In this document: piece after piece, positions 33,487 to 57,024 of the stretch
Layout of the letters: every line of letters begins with the position of its first letter
Numbering within the stretch: the stretch's first letter is position 1
Origin: Pagrus major
Lineage: Eukaryota > Chordata > Actinopteri > Spariformes > Sparidae
Direction: 5' to 3'
Assembly (NCBI RefSeq): GCF_040436345.1
Contig: NC_133232.1
Coordinates: forward strand, 4,265,001 to 4,329,000
Length of the DNA: 64,000 nt
The notes under the pieces: generated by a model
The model's database searches: none
Told to the model about the DNA's origin: nothing
What the model saw: the letters and a program-made list of their open reading frames with translations, nothing else
Translations under genes and position numbers: made by a program

Positions 33487-34061
33487 TTTGGGAGGCTCGA
33501 GAGTGTTCCAGCCAGGCAGACGCCAGCAGAGTTAGAGGAGCGGGAGCCCTCTGTGCTGTGAGCCCACTCAGACATCTGCTCTGTATTCCGCCGGCAGGCT
33601 GAACGCTGCACGCGCTTTTGTGTTTCCAGATAAGCAAAGAGGCAGGATCCCAGAGACACCGAGGACCGCATCGAGGGTGGTGTCAACGAAAAAGATACAA
33701 TGGACTAATTAACCGTGATTAACATCTGGATAACAAGTAGCGTACTGTGGCCAGTGAGTCCCGTGGAGCCCGAGCGCCAGACATTCCGCTGCACGGCGCA
33801 TTACCTGAGCTTCCTTCCTTTATGAACGGACTCTGGCTGCGGGATGTCCCGGAGCTGCGTGTACGGGACATTACCATCTCGGGATATTAGAGGCCAGCGC
33901 CTTTGAGCTGTCAGCCGAACCCTGACCTGCTGCTGTGACACTTTTTCACAGAGGTGTGGTGGAGTTTAGAAACTTACAGATGTTACTCTGTGGGTAGATG
34001 AGACTTGTCCGCGTTCGGAATGTGGTCATTGCTATTCAGTCATTACTATTCCCCGTGACGA
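33487..34061 (+). other. atoh8: Probable non-coding first exon/promoter of atoh8
   Basis: GC-richer than its surroundings and ends at a near-perfect donor (cga|GTAAGTG, boundary 34061/34062). An acceptor-like tract (tttactttttgtgtag) ends at 34740, 66 bp before the atoh8 start codon. Together they suggest a spliced 5' UTR. The transcription start was not located. Confidence 0.4.
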
Positions 34062-34806
34062 GTAAGTGTTTGTTCACTTCTGTAAATAGTCCAATCAGAT
34101 TATGTCGCCTCTGGCTGCTTTGAAGACTGTCGGCGCTATTTCACGGCTTGTTGAGCACACCGTCACCCTGTCAGCGTGACTGCATTTGAGATTGTGAATT
34201 TGCTCCTGAAGAGCTGCCGTCCTGTTCATGTGCTGTTCCCATTATTTCGTCCAGTAGCTGCAGCTCCACTGCAGCATATCTGTACTCAGTGTGTGTATCA
34301 GTGTGGGTTATTCTCAGAGCTGCTATGCAGACTGACTGGAGCCACGCTCAGACAGCTCAACTGTAACCCCGATTGTGAGGCACAGGCCTGGACTGCTCAC
34401 ACCAAAAGAAACCTTTACAGTCTAGTAGTCTGCTAGTATCTTGTGGTCCACAGTTGGCATCTGAAAGTTTGTCAGGAAGGATTTTTTGGCCAGTGTTTAG
34501 ATTTTGTGTCACTGAACAAAAACTCATACCAATTAAGTTATGTGAACATTCTAAGTTTCACATTAATGAGGACCAACATTTGTTTCAAGGTCCCCTTTGA
34601 CTTCTGTGCAGTAATGAAACAAATTTTTCCAGCAGGTGAAGTTTAGAAAGATGACATTCAAAATCTTTGTGGAATTGAAGCATTTTTTTTGACAGTTTTG
34701 AAGGATAAACTGAGTTCAGTTTCATTTACTTTTTGTGTAGTTGAAATTAGATTTGTTGTTCAAACGAATTTCACTTCAGTTCTTTAGTTACAGTAATTGT
34801 TGGAAA

Positions 34807-46806
<12,000 letters not shown>

Positions 46807-47180
46807 AGCTGATAGCAGTAGATCCTCTGGCAAAACTATAGGGATGCAGGACACTGGGAGCACAAATGACAAGACCAGGATCCCTGAAATGTTCAGGAAA
46901 TGGATGAAATGAATGGAAGAGTGGACAGGATGATTTATACTTTTTTTATGAATTGCTCTCACCACCCATTGGCTGATGAACTAACACAAATACTTATCTG
47001 ACATGGAATTGTGAAATCTCTGTCAAAGTTTAGGAACAACAACTAACTAAAAGACTCATCACTGGCAATCCCTCAGCAGTTATCCTACTCAACTATACAT
47101 CAAGCTACACACACTACTGTGTCCAAATCTGTATTTTCCATTGTTGACTTATCAATAAAATGATTAGCTATATATTTCAC
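46807..47180 (+). other. atoh8: atoh8 3' UTR
   Basis: Follows the stop codon without further frames and ends about 20 bp after AATAAA at 47154-47159. Confidence 0.6.
47154..47159 (+). terminator. atoh8: Poly-A signal of atoh8
   Basis: AATAAA about 350 bp after the stop codon, the first in the region and in an ordinary context (tatcAATAAAatga). Confidence 0.6.
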
Positions 47181-47231
47181 TTTTGAGCTGGCAAAATCGT
47201 GAGCATGAAGCTTGTCTGGTCGGAGGTGTGT

Positions 47232-48306
47232 AAGGCCGTGTTTATACCTGGCATTAACATGCATGTTGGGTGGACAGCTTTAAGTACAGGTTTGAATGCA
47301 CCCAAAACACACTGAGAACACAAGATCCGTAGTTTTCACGCCTCCCATTCATTGTCTGTGTAGAAAGCCATGCAGTGCATACTGGATGCGGCACATTGTG
47401 TTTTGAGAAATGGCGCATTGTCTGCTCCTCATTTGCATAACGTTGAATTGTGGCTACTTAATGTAAATCAGTGGCGTCTGGCACGCCACGCTGCTCCTGG
47501 AAACTACGGAACAACTGTCAAAACTAAAAGGCATCATATTAGTGTAGAACAAGCAGAAGAAGCCAACAACAGGCAAAAACTGATACTCATGGATAGAGAT
47601 GGAGTCTGATGTCCTCCGGCTGCTCTGCGTCAACTCTGTGATTTACAGATAGCTTAATTTGATATAAATGTAACTGTTACAACCTCGAGCAGCTGTAAGC
47701 TGGTAAGCTCAGTCAGACATGCATGTCAGACATGGAAGGAAGAGGTTGAATTAAGCTAATGAAGCTTTATTCAAGCTTTAAAGCTAGTTGGACCATTAGC
47801 AGCAATTAGTGATTCCCTCAGCAACAAGCAAAGCTATCTGTCCATCAGGAAACTCTGTAAATCACCAAGAGTTGAGGCAGAGCATCCGGAGGACATCAGA
47901 GGGAAAACAAGAGATTTTTTTCTCCATAGATATGATCCATTTTCACCCAAATCCGTGAATAGACTTATAAAGTGTGTTTGTACAAGTTATTAAGCCGTGT
48001 TTTTGTATCATAATCATTGAGGCCCAACACTCTAATCTAGTGGTGTCTGTTTTTTTCCAACCTAATTCTTGTTTTATTTGGTATCTGATAACCAATAAAT
48101 TCATGAAATTCTGGTTAAATACAACAATGCATTTAGTGTTTGCAACCTGAAATAATGTAAGTGTTTATTGCATATAAAGCAGGGATGTGAGAGGCGATCA
48201 CACGGCATCACTCGTATGGAGATTCTAATACCAGGTGTGTGTGTGTGTGCAACTGGTGATTGGATTACCCAAGACGCATGTTAAACCCAAGTGTAAACAG
48301 GGCCTA
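47232..48306. mobile_element. 1.07-kb MITE with long terminal and internal inverted repeats
   Basis: Left AGGCCGTGTTTATACCTGG...TTAACATGC matches, inverted, right AGGCCCTGTTTACACTTGG...TTAACATGC. Inside, TCTGATGTCCTCCGG...CTCTGC...CAACTC at 47605-47648 is repeated in reverse at 47854-47901. No transposase frame. No clear target duplication. Confidence 0.8.
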
Positions 48307-48309
48307 AAA

Positions 48310-48960
48310 AGCTCTGGCAGTCAGTTTAATGAGGATAAAACATTTGAAGTCCCTGTACTTCAAGCAGCTCATTCATTCAGCCGTTTTAAAATTAGAAGTT
48401 TGTTTTAGGTTACTGTATATGCCTGTTGTATTTTGGAATACTAATATTCAATACAAATAAAAAATACTTAAAAAATGATTACCCCCAGTGATTTTTTTCA
48501 CAAACATTATGCTGATACAATACACATACATTGTATTTGTGCATTAGCATTTAAACCACATTGAGCAGTCATGATGAACAAAAATATAAAATGGTTCCTA
48601 CTGTGAATTAGTTTGCCCCTCTATAAAATGAGGGGACTCTTCAGAGAAAGAAATTCCAACATTTGTGCAGCAGAGGGGTAAAGAAATAACATTACTGGCA
48701 TGCCAGGATGAGTATTGCTGACCAAGACAGGTGAACTGATCTTTATAGTTGGCTAAAATTGGTATCCCATTTGAGAGTTATGTAAATAATAGCATCTGGT
48801 TAATTGTTCGTGCAGGAGCATCATATGTGTGGCAATGGATAGTGGTTTTATCATGATAAAGATACAGATATGAATACACGGGACACAATGTGACTGTGGC
48901 TCAGTAAGGATTGGATTTACTACCATTTTTGCATGAACCTAGCAAAGACACTTTACGTCA
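48310..48960. other. No gene seen
   Basis: AT-rich intergenic DNA. Confidence 0.35.
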
Positions 48961-48962
48961 TA

Positions 48963-49412
48963 TACAACCTCAATTCTAAAATGTTGTGTGAAACATAAAT
49001 ACAACAGAATGTGAATATTTCATGTTTTACCACATTAACTTAATTGATTTTTTTAAATCTATGTTTATTTTGAATTTGGTGGCGGCAACACGTTTCAAAC
49101 AAGTTGGGACAAAGACTGTGAAAGTTCTAGAATGCTCCAAAAACACCTGTTTGAAATGTTCCACAGGTAAATAGGTTATTTGGTAACAAGTGATAGTATC
49201 ATGATTTGATATGAAAGAGGCATTCTCGAAAAGCTCAGTCGTTCACAAACAAGGATGGGGTGAGGTTCACCACTTTGTGAAACACATGATTGTATAAAGG
49301 ATAGAAATGGTCTCAGGAACACTTTATAATCCTGTTGTTGTTAATACAGTTAATTTGTAAATGGTTGCATTGTTTTTATTTACATTTCACAACTTTTTGG
49401 AATCTGTGTTGT
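48963..49412. mobile_element. MITE with about 24-bp terminal inverted repeats (Kolobok-like)
   Basis: Left tacaacctcaattctaaaat and right (reverse complement) aaacaacacagattccaaaa are an imperfect inverted pair. The interior has ggcaacacgtttcaaacaag then ttgggaca, found in a common fish DNA-transposon family. Superfamily is from memory only. Confidence 0.6.
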
Positions 49413-49849
49413 TTATACATGCAATATCACCCAAAAGCATTGAAGGTACAGGAGATTCAAAGTTGTTCTTACCAGATTTTATTGTTTCAAGCATCAAAAA
49501 TTGATTATGCTTCTTCATGGACGTTTAATAAGAGATTTTTTTTTAATTAAAATACAAATTTGGGGCTCTGTTGTCCTGAAACTAGTCACACATGCAAACA
49601 CAAACAGTGACAGGGGAAGAAAAGGGGGAAAGAGTCTGAGGTTTCTGAGAGAGAGAGACAAAAAGTTCAAAAAGTTCACCTCCATGACACAGCTTAATGT
49701 TAAACTGCACATATAGCATGAAAAAATAAAGGCTGATTAATTCATCAGAGAAACATCTGTTAGATGACATGTTGCTGTCAGTTGCATCATAACTTTGATC
49801 CATAAAATCAAGGTGGGGTGAGCTTGTAGGTGACAGAGATGGTTGTTTT
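49413..49849. other. No gene seen
   Basis: AT-rich intergenic DNA. Confidence 0.35.
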
Positions 49850-49857
49850 GGTGCATG

Positions 49858-51805
49858 CAGACGCGGATTAATGCATAGGCTTCCCTAGGCTGCAGCCTAG
49901 GGGCCCCACGTGTGGAGGGGCCGTGGTGTCACAGCCGTGGGGGACTTTTAAAACAAGGTGATTTCATCCCCCCGACTTTCTCCTAAGGTATTAAACCGTT
50001 TGCCCGCCCTCGCGGTGTACCAGTGTACTAAAATGGAGCGCACCTCAGTCCCCCATACATGAAAACCCATTGGCCAAGTTAGATTGATTGACAGCCATCA
50101 AGCCAATCACAGCCATTTGACCAAACACACTAGTCCCGCCCCCCGGGAAAGTAAACCCTTACAGGTAACACGGAGCTGCCGTCACTCGCTGCCGCAGACA
50201 GCGAACAGAGCAGAGGTATGAAACGGTCATTTAACTAGTTAATAATGTAGAATTTTGTCTGTAAATAACTAAACTATGTCTTGCTTTGTGGCATGTCCGC
50301 TAATATTAAGCAAGCCAGGTGGCAAACAAAGTTAATGCAAGCCAGGTAAAGTTAATGGTAACTGTTTTCTACAGACATCCACTGATTTTGATATTATTCA
50401 ACATTATCATTGTTCTTTTTGTTAGGAATGCCAAACAGGAAGAGGCAGCAGAAGATTGACTTCTTTTTCAAGTCAAGTTGTCATTTAATTGGAGTTATGT
50501 GACAGGAGGGAAACAGAAAGCTAGCTTTCAATCCATAAATGCACTAATTCAATTTTATGGTAGTACATTCATATTCTTGCATTGATGCCATGTAGGTGTT
50601 CATTTACGTAACTTAAAGCTATTTGTTGGAGCTTAAAACCTTCTTTTCAATGAAGAAAATCTCCTACATCAACTCATCCCTGTTACTGCTCTCAGAAACT
50701 AGAAAAGAATAGAAATGAAGACAATGAAATGCAATAAAACTATTAAAATCTTAAATAATAAGAGGAATAAAATAATATAGAGTACAATAAAGGCTAGGAT
50801 GAAAGATTAGTTAAAACAGATTAGAACAACAAAATATATGTAAAATAATTAATAAAAAGCAGATAAAAGAACAACAAAAGAATTGAATGTTTCCTAATCA
50901 AAATCAAGGCTGTTTGTTCTAAGTTTACATGTTCAGGAATATTAACATTGAGTTCTTTATGTAGGATGTTTCTGAGGAAGGGAAGTTCAGGAGTCAGGAC
51001 AAAGGAGAGCATGGAGAAGATGAGGGAGAGAACAGGAGAGAAGTTGGAGAGAAGACAAGAGGGGGAGAACACAGGAGAAGAGAGGGAGAACACAAAAGAA
51101 GGAGAAGGGGAGAACATGAGAGAAGGAGAGGGAGATAACACAAGAGAAGAGGGAGGAACACAGTGTTCTTGCCAATTTCACTCACTCACACTTGTTCTTT
51201 AATAAGACATATACATTAATTTCTTAATACCATGGTATGTGATTGCTTGTGAATATATAGTATCTTAGGTTAAAGAGCGTTGTGCTATAATGTACATTTT
51301 GAATGCAATATTATTGGCATATCCTAGTGAAGAAAATCTAGAAATGCATCGCATTAGTTTTGGAGACTAAAACAGGGGCCAAAGGTGGTTGCGGTGCTCA
51401 TGTGCTACCCCAGAACACCCCCACATTTAAAATTGCTGCTCCACCCCTGTGGAGGGGTCCTTGAATTGGTCAGATTATTTTTTAGAAATTTAAATACACT
51501 TGTATAATTATGGTACTTTTACAATAATGGAAAAATTCATTGACCTCTATTGGTCCATGGGGTAATAAACAAACAAAACAGCACTGATTGGGCAGACACG
51601 GGTCACCTCATCCAATCAAGCTCATCGATTCGATTTGACCTACCTGTGTGCTAACTGGAGTGTATGTGGATCATGTTTACCAAATATTCTCCTGCACTGT
51701 TACACATGGTGCAAAATTACATTTTTTCTGGGAGAGCATGATGCATAAGGGGGGGCCCACATAAAAAATAGCCTAGGGGCCCATGACTACCTTAATCCTC
51801 CTCTG
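49858..51805 (+). mobile_element. hAT element, 1948 bp, with 8-bp target duplication
   Basis: Flanked by a perfect GGTGCATG duplication (49850-49857, 51806-51813). The ends are CAGACGCGGATTAATG and, reverse complemented, CAGAGGAGGATTAAGG. At 50428 the plus strand reads MPNRKRQQKIDFFFKSS, like the start of hAT transposases (K..I..FF), soon ended by a stop. A GA-rich minisatellite fills 50985-51165. Mostly deleted, non-autonomous. Confidence 0.88.
50985..51165 (+). repeat. GA-rich purine minisatellite
   Basis: Imperfect agagaac/gggagaac/agaagagg units on the plus strand, nearly pure purine for about 180 bp, inside the hAT element. Produces spurious open frames on both strands. Confidence 0.85.
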
Positions 51806-51813
51806 GGTGCATG

Positions 51814-52084
51814 GTATTAAAACTGATGAAAAGTCCATGTATAAATCTCATGTTTATGCCTCTGCGTTGTCTAGGTCTTGTGATACAGCATTATACAAGA
51901 GGTTGCTCTTTGACGTCTTTTGTGGCACGACGCGGAGCGGTCCAGCAGCAATCTGACAGCACAACATTTATTCATTAGAGAAAGCTGACTTAATAAAAAT
52001 CATGTATAAATCATTTAATCCGATGATCACTTACATGAGTAGGTTAGACAGGTTTGCAAATGCAGTGGTTAAGTTCAAGGTCTG
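51814..52084. other. No gene seen
   Basis: Intergenic DNA between the hAT and Penelope-like elements. Confidence 0.35.
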
Positions 52085-53350
52085 AAACTTGAACTTAACA
52101 GAGATCAGAGAAGGATGTCCTTGCCAAAGGACTGAACTTTGCATTAGCTCCAGAACACATACCGGTAGTAGATCTCATCACAGCAACAGAGTCAGCCATC
52201 AGAAACAACAAATTGGCAGACTCAGAGACAGAACAGCTATGGTTAAAGGTATCAGCCGCTCTTGCTAATGCAAAAGCACCCCCCTCCAACCTCACTAGTG
52301 AGGAAAGGAAGCCCCTGTCATCACTCAAAAGAGACCAGAACATCACCAGACAAAGGGAGGTGCACTGTAGTGCTAAACACAGTGGACTACCACACCAAAG
52401 TCACTGATCTGCTTAGTGATACTAACACCTATGAGACTCTGAGGTGAGATCCAGGCCATTATATCACAGACTGTACCCCGGGGAAGCCATCCCATGTATC
52501 TATGGACTCCTGAAGATACACAAGGAAGGAGCACCACTCAGACCCATCAGCAGCAACATTAACTCAGTTACCTATAACATATCCAAGCACTAAGCCAGTA
52601 TCCTAGTTCCTTTGGTCTGCAACACTCGACACCACATCCAAAACTCACAGGATTTCGCCAACAAGGTGACAGAAATAACACTGGACCCAGATGAAACAAT
52701 GGTTTCTTATGATGTCACATCACTTTTTATATGCATTCACACTCAAGAAGCGATAAAGATGGTGAAGAAACACCTGCTATAGGACAGCACTCTGCCCAGC
52801 AGATCCAATTTCACCCCAGACCACATTTGTGCCTTACTTGACCTCTGCCTGATGACCACCTACTTCCAGTACAGTGAAGGTTTCTACAGACAGAAGCTCG
52901 GCTGTGCCATGGTGTTCCCAACAGTGACCAACCTCTACATGGAAGAAGTTGAGAGCAGAGCCTTGATTACCTTCACAGGAACTGCTCCCAGCCACTGGTT
53001 CAGGTATGTGGACGACACCTGGGTCAAAATCAGAGCAAGGGAAGATGTCAGAGACAGTCTCCCCTTCTTGGACTGTGCAGTAGACATTGAAGAAGACAGA
53101 AGCCTCAACATTGAGGTGTACAGAAAACCCACACACACATATCAGTACTTGCTGTTCGACTCTCACCACCCACTGGAGCACAAGCTGGAGAAAAATCATT
53201 CCTTTGAGGACAACAATGTAAACATCTTGGCAAGAGAAGACATGGTATAAAAGAGGAGTAAAAAATCCCTTCCAGTAAGTTAGAACTGAGGAAGCTTCTT
53301 GGATAAGAGAGGAAACATCCTCAAGAAACTGAAACAACTCCAGTTGCCTA
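52085..53350 (+). mobile_element. Penelope-like retroelement fragment
   Basis: Frames on the plus strand give EERKPLSSLKRDQNIT, DKGRCTVVLNT, then TTYFQYSEGFYRQKLGCAMV and HWFRYVDDTWVKI (catalytic YVDD), LPFLDCAVDIEEDRSLNIEV and YRKPTHTYQYLLFDSHHPLE. These are typical of Penelope-like reverse transcriptases. The 3' end (gaggaagcttcttggataag, aactgaaacaactccagttg) fits this family too. The GIY-YIG endonuclease region is missing, and frameshifts and deletions are present. Confidence 0.85.
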
Positions 53351-53885
53351 CGATATAGGAGGGGCAAAAGAAGAAATAGTAGGAAATGGAGGATTTTGCC
53401 AGATTAAACCACCATGGGTTGTGGGAGTAGCCTGTGCGGTTGTTATGGCTGGTACCGAGGTGGGAGGAGGCGATTTGGCCAGAGAAGGTTGAATAGGAAA
53501 GGAAGAAGCAAGAGGAAAGGATGCTGGAGGGGTTGGATGCATGTGCACAGGTTGTTTGTGACTGAGGGAAAATAGTGGAAGAAGGAGACAGACAGTTGTG
53601 AAAGTGGAAAGGTTTGGGTAAGGTTTTGATACGACTTGGCCCTCAGAGAAGGCTGATGTGGAGGGCTCGGCATCTTGAGGTGTGGAATGCGCCATGACTT
53701 CATTGACATACGTGACCCTGGGAGCCCGAACCCAGGAGTTCTCTGAGAGGGAGAGTAGTGTCTTGCTGTGAGTCGGTGAAAAGTTTGTAAACTTGGCATT
53801 TTTTGTCAGAGCAGAGGAAAGGGATGTTTCTCTGGCAGAGTGCACTCCTCAGGCGTGTAACAATAGGATGGTTTTCCTAAGTTGT
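53351..53885 (-). other. Unassigned Pro/Ser-rich open frame
   Basis: A 165-codon minus-strand frame (53845-53348) rich in Ser, Pro and Thr with no recognisable domain. It sits among mobile-element pieces and may be the remnant of a retroelement gag or accessory ORF. No support for a cellular gene. Confidence 0.2.
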
Positions 53886-54289
53886 GGTTCCGGGGAGCAT
53901 TTTGAGTGTGACACAAACCAAAAGTGAGGCTGGCTACAGCAAATGTAAACATGCTGTCTGTACAAGTTAATAAAGTTACAAGTAAGCAAGTGTACTGCTT
54001 TAATCGTCCATTCTGTATGGTTTAATAAAGAACGGAACAGAATGAAACATAATGGCAGTGGGAAAAAGTCTAGTCGCTGCTGAATGTGGATGAGTGCTGC
54101 TAGCTAGCTAATTAGCCTGAGGAGTCAACTGGCTGACGACAAAAAGTGAGCGGAGAAAATAACGGACGTCGTTATGGAAGAACTTAAATCTCCGCCAATA
54201 CTGAGTTTGGACTCCAACAACCTAGCGAAGACATGGAAGAGTTGGAAGAAGGAGTTCACGCTATACACTGACCGGTTACACCCCGCCTT

Positions 54290-54473
54290 TCCGAAACCCC
54301 GCTGTTCCGAAAATAGACTTCCATTCTTCGTAATGGCGGGGTTTCCCATTTTTTCTAAAGAACCCGCTATTCCGAAAAGGCTATTGGGGAACCCCTAACC
54401 CTGACCCTAACCCTAACCCTATTGGGAAGTAATTGGAACTTGAAAGTCGGATTCGGAACAGCGGTGTTTCGGA
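54290..54473. mobile_element. 184-bp MITE carrying telomere-like repeats, inside Gypsy gag
   Basis: A 22-bp terminal inverted repeat with one mismatch (54290-54311 and 54452-54473; core CGCTGTTCCGAA) brackets a segment with CCCTAACCCTGACCCTAACC-type repeats at 54392-54420. It splits the gag frame between TLYTD and the AEETMKVK block. Confidence 0.8.
54392..54420 (+). repeat. Short telomere-like (CCCTAA)n run
   Basis: Four to five CCCTAA/CCCTGA units. Part of the surrounding MITE rather than a chromosome-fusion scar. Confidence 0.9.
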
Positions 54474-55057
54474 GTGGAAGGCCGTCCCCACATTGACCTT
54501 ACCATGCCCGATGCAGAGGAAACTATGAAAGTAAAGCTGTTTAACCACCTCAGGAGTGAGTGGAAGAGAGCTTTTGAACATGCTGACGAGTGATAGAGCA
54601 TCAGCAAGGAGAATAGTAGGCTAAGTACAATGATGGTACTGTTTGATGAACACTGTTATCCAAAAGTGAATGAGATGCGAAACCAAGGACCAGATGAAAA
54701 CATTGACAAATATGTCACAGACTTGAGAGTGTTGGCCAGTACATGTAACTTTGGAGACATTAAAGACTCATTGATAAGAAATCATATTGTTTGTGGCACA
54801 AATAGCTCTACAGTGAGAGAGAGATTACTCAGGGAAGAAATCCTGACACTGAATAAATGCCTGCTAATATACAGAACTGTCGAAGGTCATTGTCAAACAC
54901 TGCAAGGACCGACAGCAGAGGAAGTCCATGCACTAAAACAGACTGCAAGGCAAAAACTGATGAGATCTGCTGTGGCTTTTGTGGCAAAACACATGAGAGA
55001 AACAAGAACAAGTGCCAAGCTTTTGGCAAAATGAATGCAGCAAAATAAAGGGAAATC

Positions 55058-57024
55058 CTGGAGGGCAACCTGATTCAGTCTGCAAGAGAACTATGACTTG
55101 GGAGAAGATTTATTTTCCAGCAAGAAAATGACCCAAAGCATACAGCGAAAGCTAATCAGAAATGGTTTAAAGACAACAAGGTGAATGTTCTGGAGTGGCC
55201 GAGTCAAAGCCCAGACCTCAATCCAATACAGAATTTGTGGCTGGACATGAAATGGGCTGTTCGCCTGATCCAAGTGCAACCTGACAGAGCTGGAGCAGGT
55301 TTGCAAAGAAGAATGGAGTAAAATTGCAGTGTCCAGATATGAATACCTGACTGAGACCTATCCACACAGACTCCGTGCTGTTGTAGTAGAACAGAGCTGT
55401 CTTGTATTCTGCTCTGGTTTAAGTGGGCCCGCATTGGCTTGCTTTCTCAATTACTCTGTGATCAATAGCCAATCACTGCATGTGGGCATTCTATAAAGAC
55501 AGGTAGTTGTCATCTCTGCTCGCCCTCTGATGCCGAAAGCAATCCTCACTTCCTGTGCACCTGATTACCGCCACTGTGGCAGGTATGAGAGCGGTCTCTG
55601 TATTGTTTGTGCTTTAGTTTATCCTTTTTGCTTATCGTGTTGTTTATACCAGTTACTTATCATTTTGTAGATCTCCCTGTTGTGGACCCTCTCTCCTCCC
55701 TCAGAAGTGACTCTCACAGATCGCTGCTGGTAGGTCTACCTATACCTTGTGCTGTGATATTATCATGTTGTGTGTAGCAGCTAAACAGGTGTTTTTGTTT
55801 TAGGAATTCGCTCATTGTGGCAGAATACGCACCATAGGCTCTCGTCCACTCCCCTCCTAGGGCTCACAGGCCCTGCCGGATCGGGACTGCAGGTCTGTGT
55901 TGGTGTTGAGCAGCCTTACTGGGAGTTGTGACGGCTACTTTGACTCATGCTGCAACTACGCTGCTGCTTTGCTTACCGTTGGCTTTGCCTACAGCCGGTT
56001 TATGATTGTTGACCTTTTCTTGCACAAACATAATTGCCATTAGTCCCTAATTATTTTAGCTTGGGCCATTTTAGCAGAGTGTGTGTTGTGAGTGTGGCTT
56101 AACCTATTTCAGTTACTTTGTCCCTGATTACAATTCATTTGTTTGTGATTGTCTCCTGTAGTTTATTTCATTTATTTCGTTCCTGAATTACTATTGTTTT
56201 GCCCGTGGGAATCGTTTGGGACAGTAACTTTTCATTATGTTTTTGTTTAATTTCTAACTGCCTGGCTGCTTATCCCACATCATTAATACTGTTTTTTGTA
56301 GTTTATTGTGTTTACTTTATCTTAATTTCTTTTGTTATTTTGTTGTCAAATTCTAGTTTAAGTGGTCGGTCATTCACCACGGGCAGGAGGCCCATTTTTC
56401 TGTCATTGCTGATAACCAGTGTTTAGTGTTTCAGCATTTAGTCACTGCAGTATAGTGTTTTGTTTATTTGCATGAGTGGAGCCCCACTAACTGTATCTCG
56501 TCCCCTTTCTGTTCTAGAAACTGAGAGCCTAAGGTGGTGGGGGTCGGTGTCTCCTACATTGTGTCTACTGGCCCTTTTTTATTAGTATTTTGATATTGTT
56601 AAAATAAAGAATTATTGTTTGATGGAACTACGTCTCTTGCCTCTTAGTATCACGAACCTGTGTGCCTTTTGAATTATCAGTCTTGGTCTGAAGTAACATT
56701 CTTCTCTGGGTGAATTCCCAGGGTGGCGTTGTCAGCTCCTCCTTAATTATACCAGCTCACTGGTCGACCTCCTCGCTGCCCGCCACTGTGATTGCGGCCA
56801 GAAGTGCATCTACTAAATACTGACTTGAAGGGGGTGAATATTTATGCAATCACTTATTTTACATTATATACTTTTAATTAATTGACATAACATTGTAGAA
56901 ATCTTCACTTTGACATTAAAGAGGTTTTTGTGGGGGATTTTTTTTGTATTTCTATATTGACCATGATTCCATTTATAAAAGCAAGAGGAAAACAATTAGG
57001 GAGTGAATGCTTTTTATAGGCATT
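55058..57024 (+). mobile_element. Tc1-like transposon (second family) split by a solo LTR
   Basis: The left part (55058-55381) encodes [19 protein letters not shown] and [19 protein letters not shown]. The right part (56786-57024) continues with gtgcatctactaaatactga, gggtgaatatttatgcaatc and the end agtgaatgctttttataggc. Both belong to one fish Tc1 family, and the missing join coincides with the LTR insertion. Stops present; 5' end truncated. Confidence 0.83.
55382..56785 (+). mobile_element. Solo LTR (1404 bp), probably of a Gypsy or endogenous retrovirus-type element
   Basis: Starts TGTAGTAG, ends GCCGCCA-type TG...CA, and is bordered by CTGT on both sides (55378-55381, 56786-56789), a 4-bp target duplication. 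It holds a CCAAT box (about 55468), a TATA-like CTATAAAG (55491) and AATAAA near 56604, the parts expected of an LTR promoter and 3' end. No internal coding region or second LTR, so recombination between LTRs is inferred. Family not known. Confidence 0.6.

Larger units (their letters stand above)
53886..55055 (+). mobile_element. Gypsy element 5' part (LTR end and gag), interrupted
   Basis: gag on the plus strand: EELKSPPILSLDSNNLAKTW, then after a MITE AEETMKVKLFNHLRSEW, then RNQGPDENIDKYVTDLRVLA and STVRERLLREEILTLNKC. A zinc-knuckle-like CCGFCGKTHERNKNKC lies at about 54965-55010. The preceding DNA (53900-54060) looks like an LTR end. pol is absent, replaced by a Tc1 piece. Confidence 0.75.

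Noticed and set aside
34741-34806. In-frame upstream ATG of atoh8
   Set aside because: It directly follows a predicted splice acceptor and the added residues show no similarity to ATOH8; MKNLHPL matches the known N-terminus better.
50821-51202. Overlapping frames on both strands with Ser/Pro or Glu/Arg repeats
   Set aside because: Products of the purine minisatellite in the hAT element; no gene structure.
54392-54420. Chromosome-fusion telomere scar
   Set aside because: The run is short and enclosed by a MITE inverted repeat.
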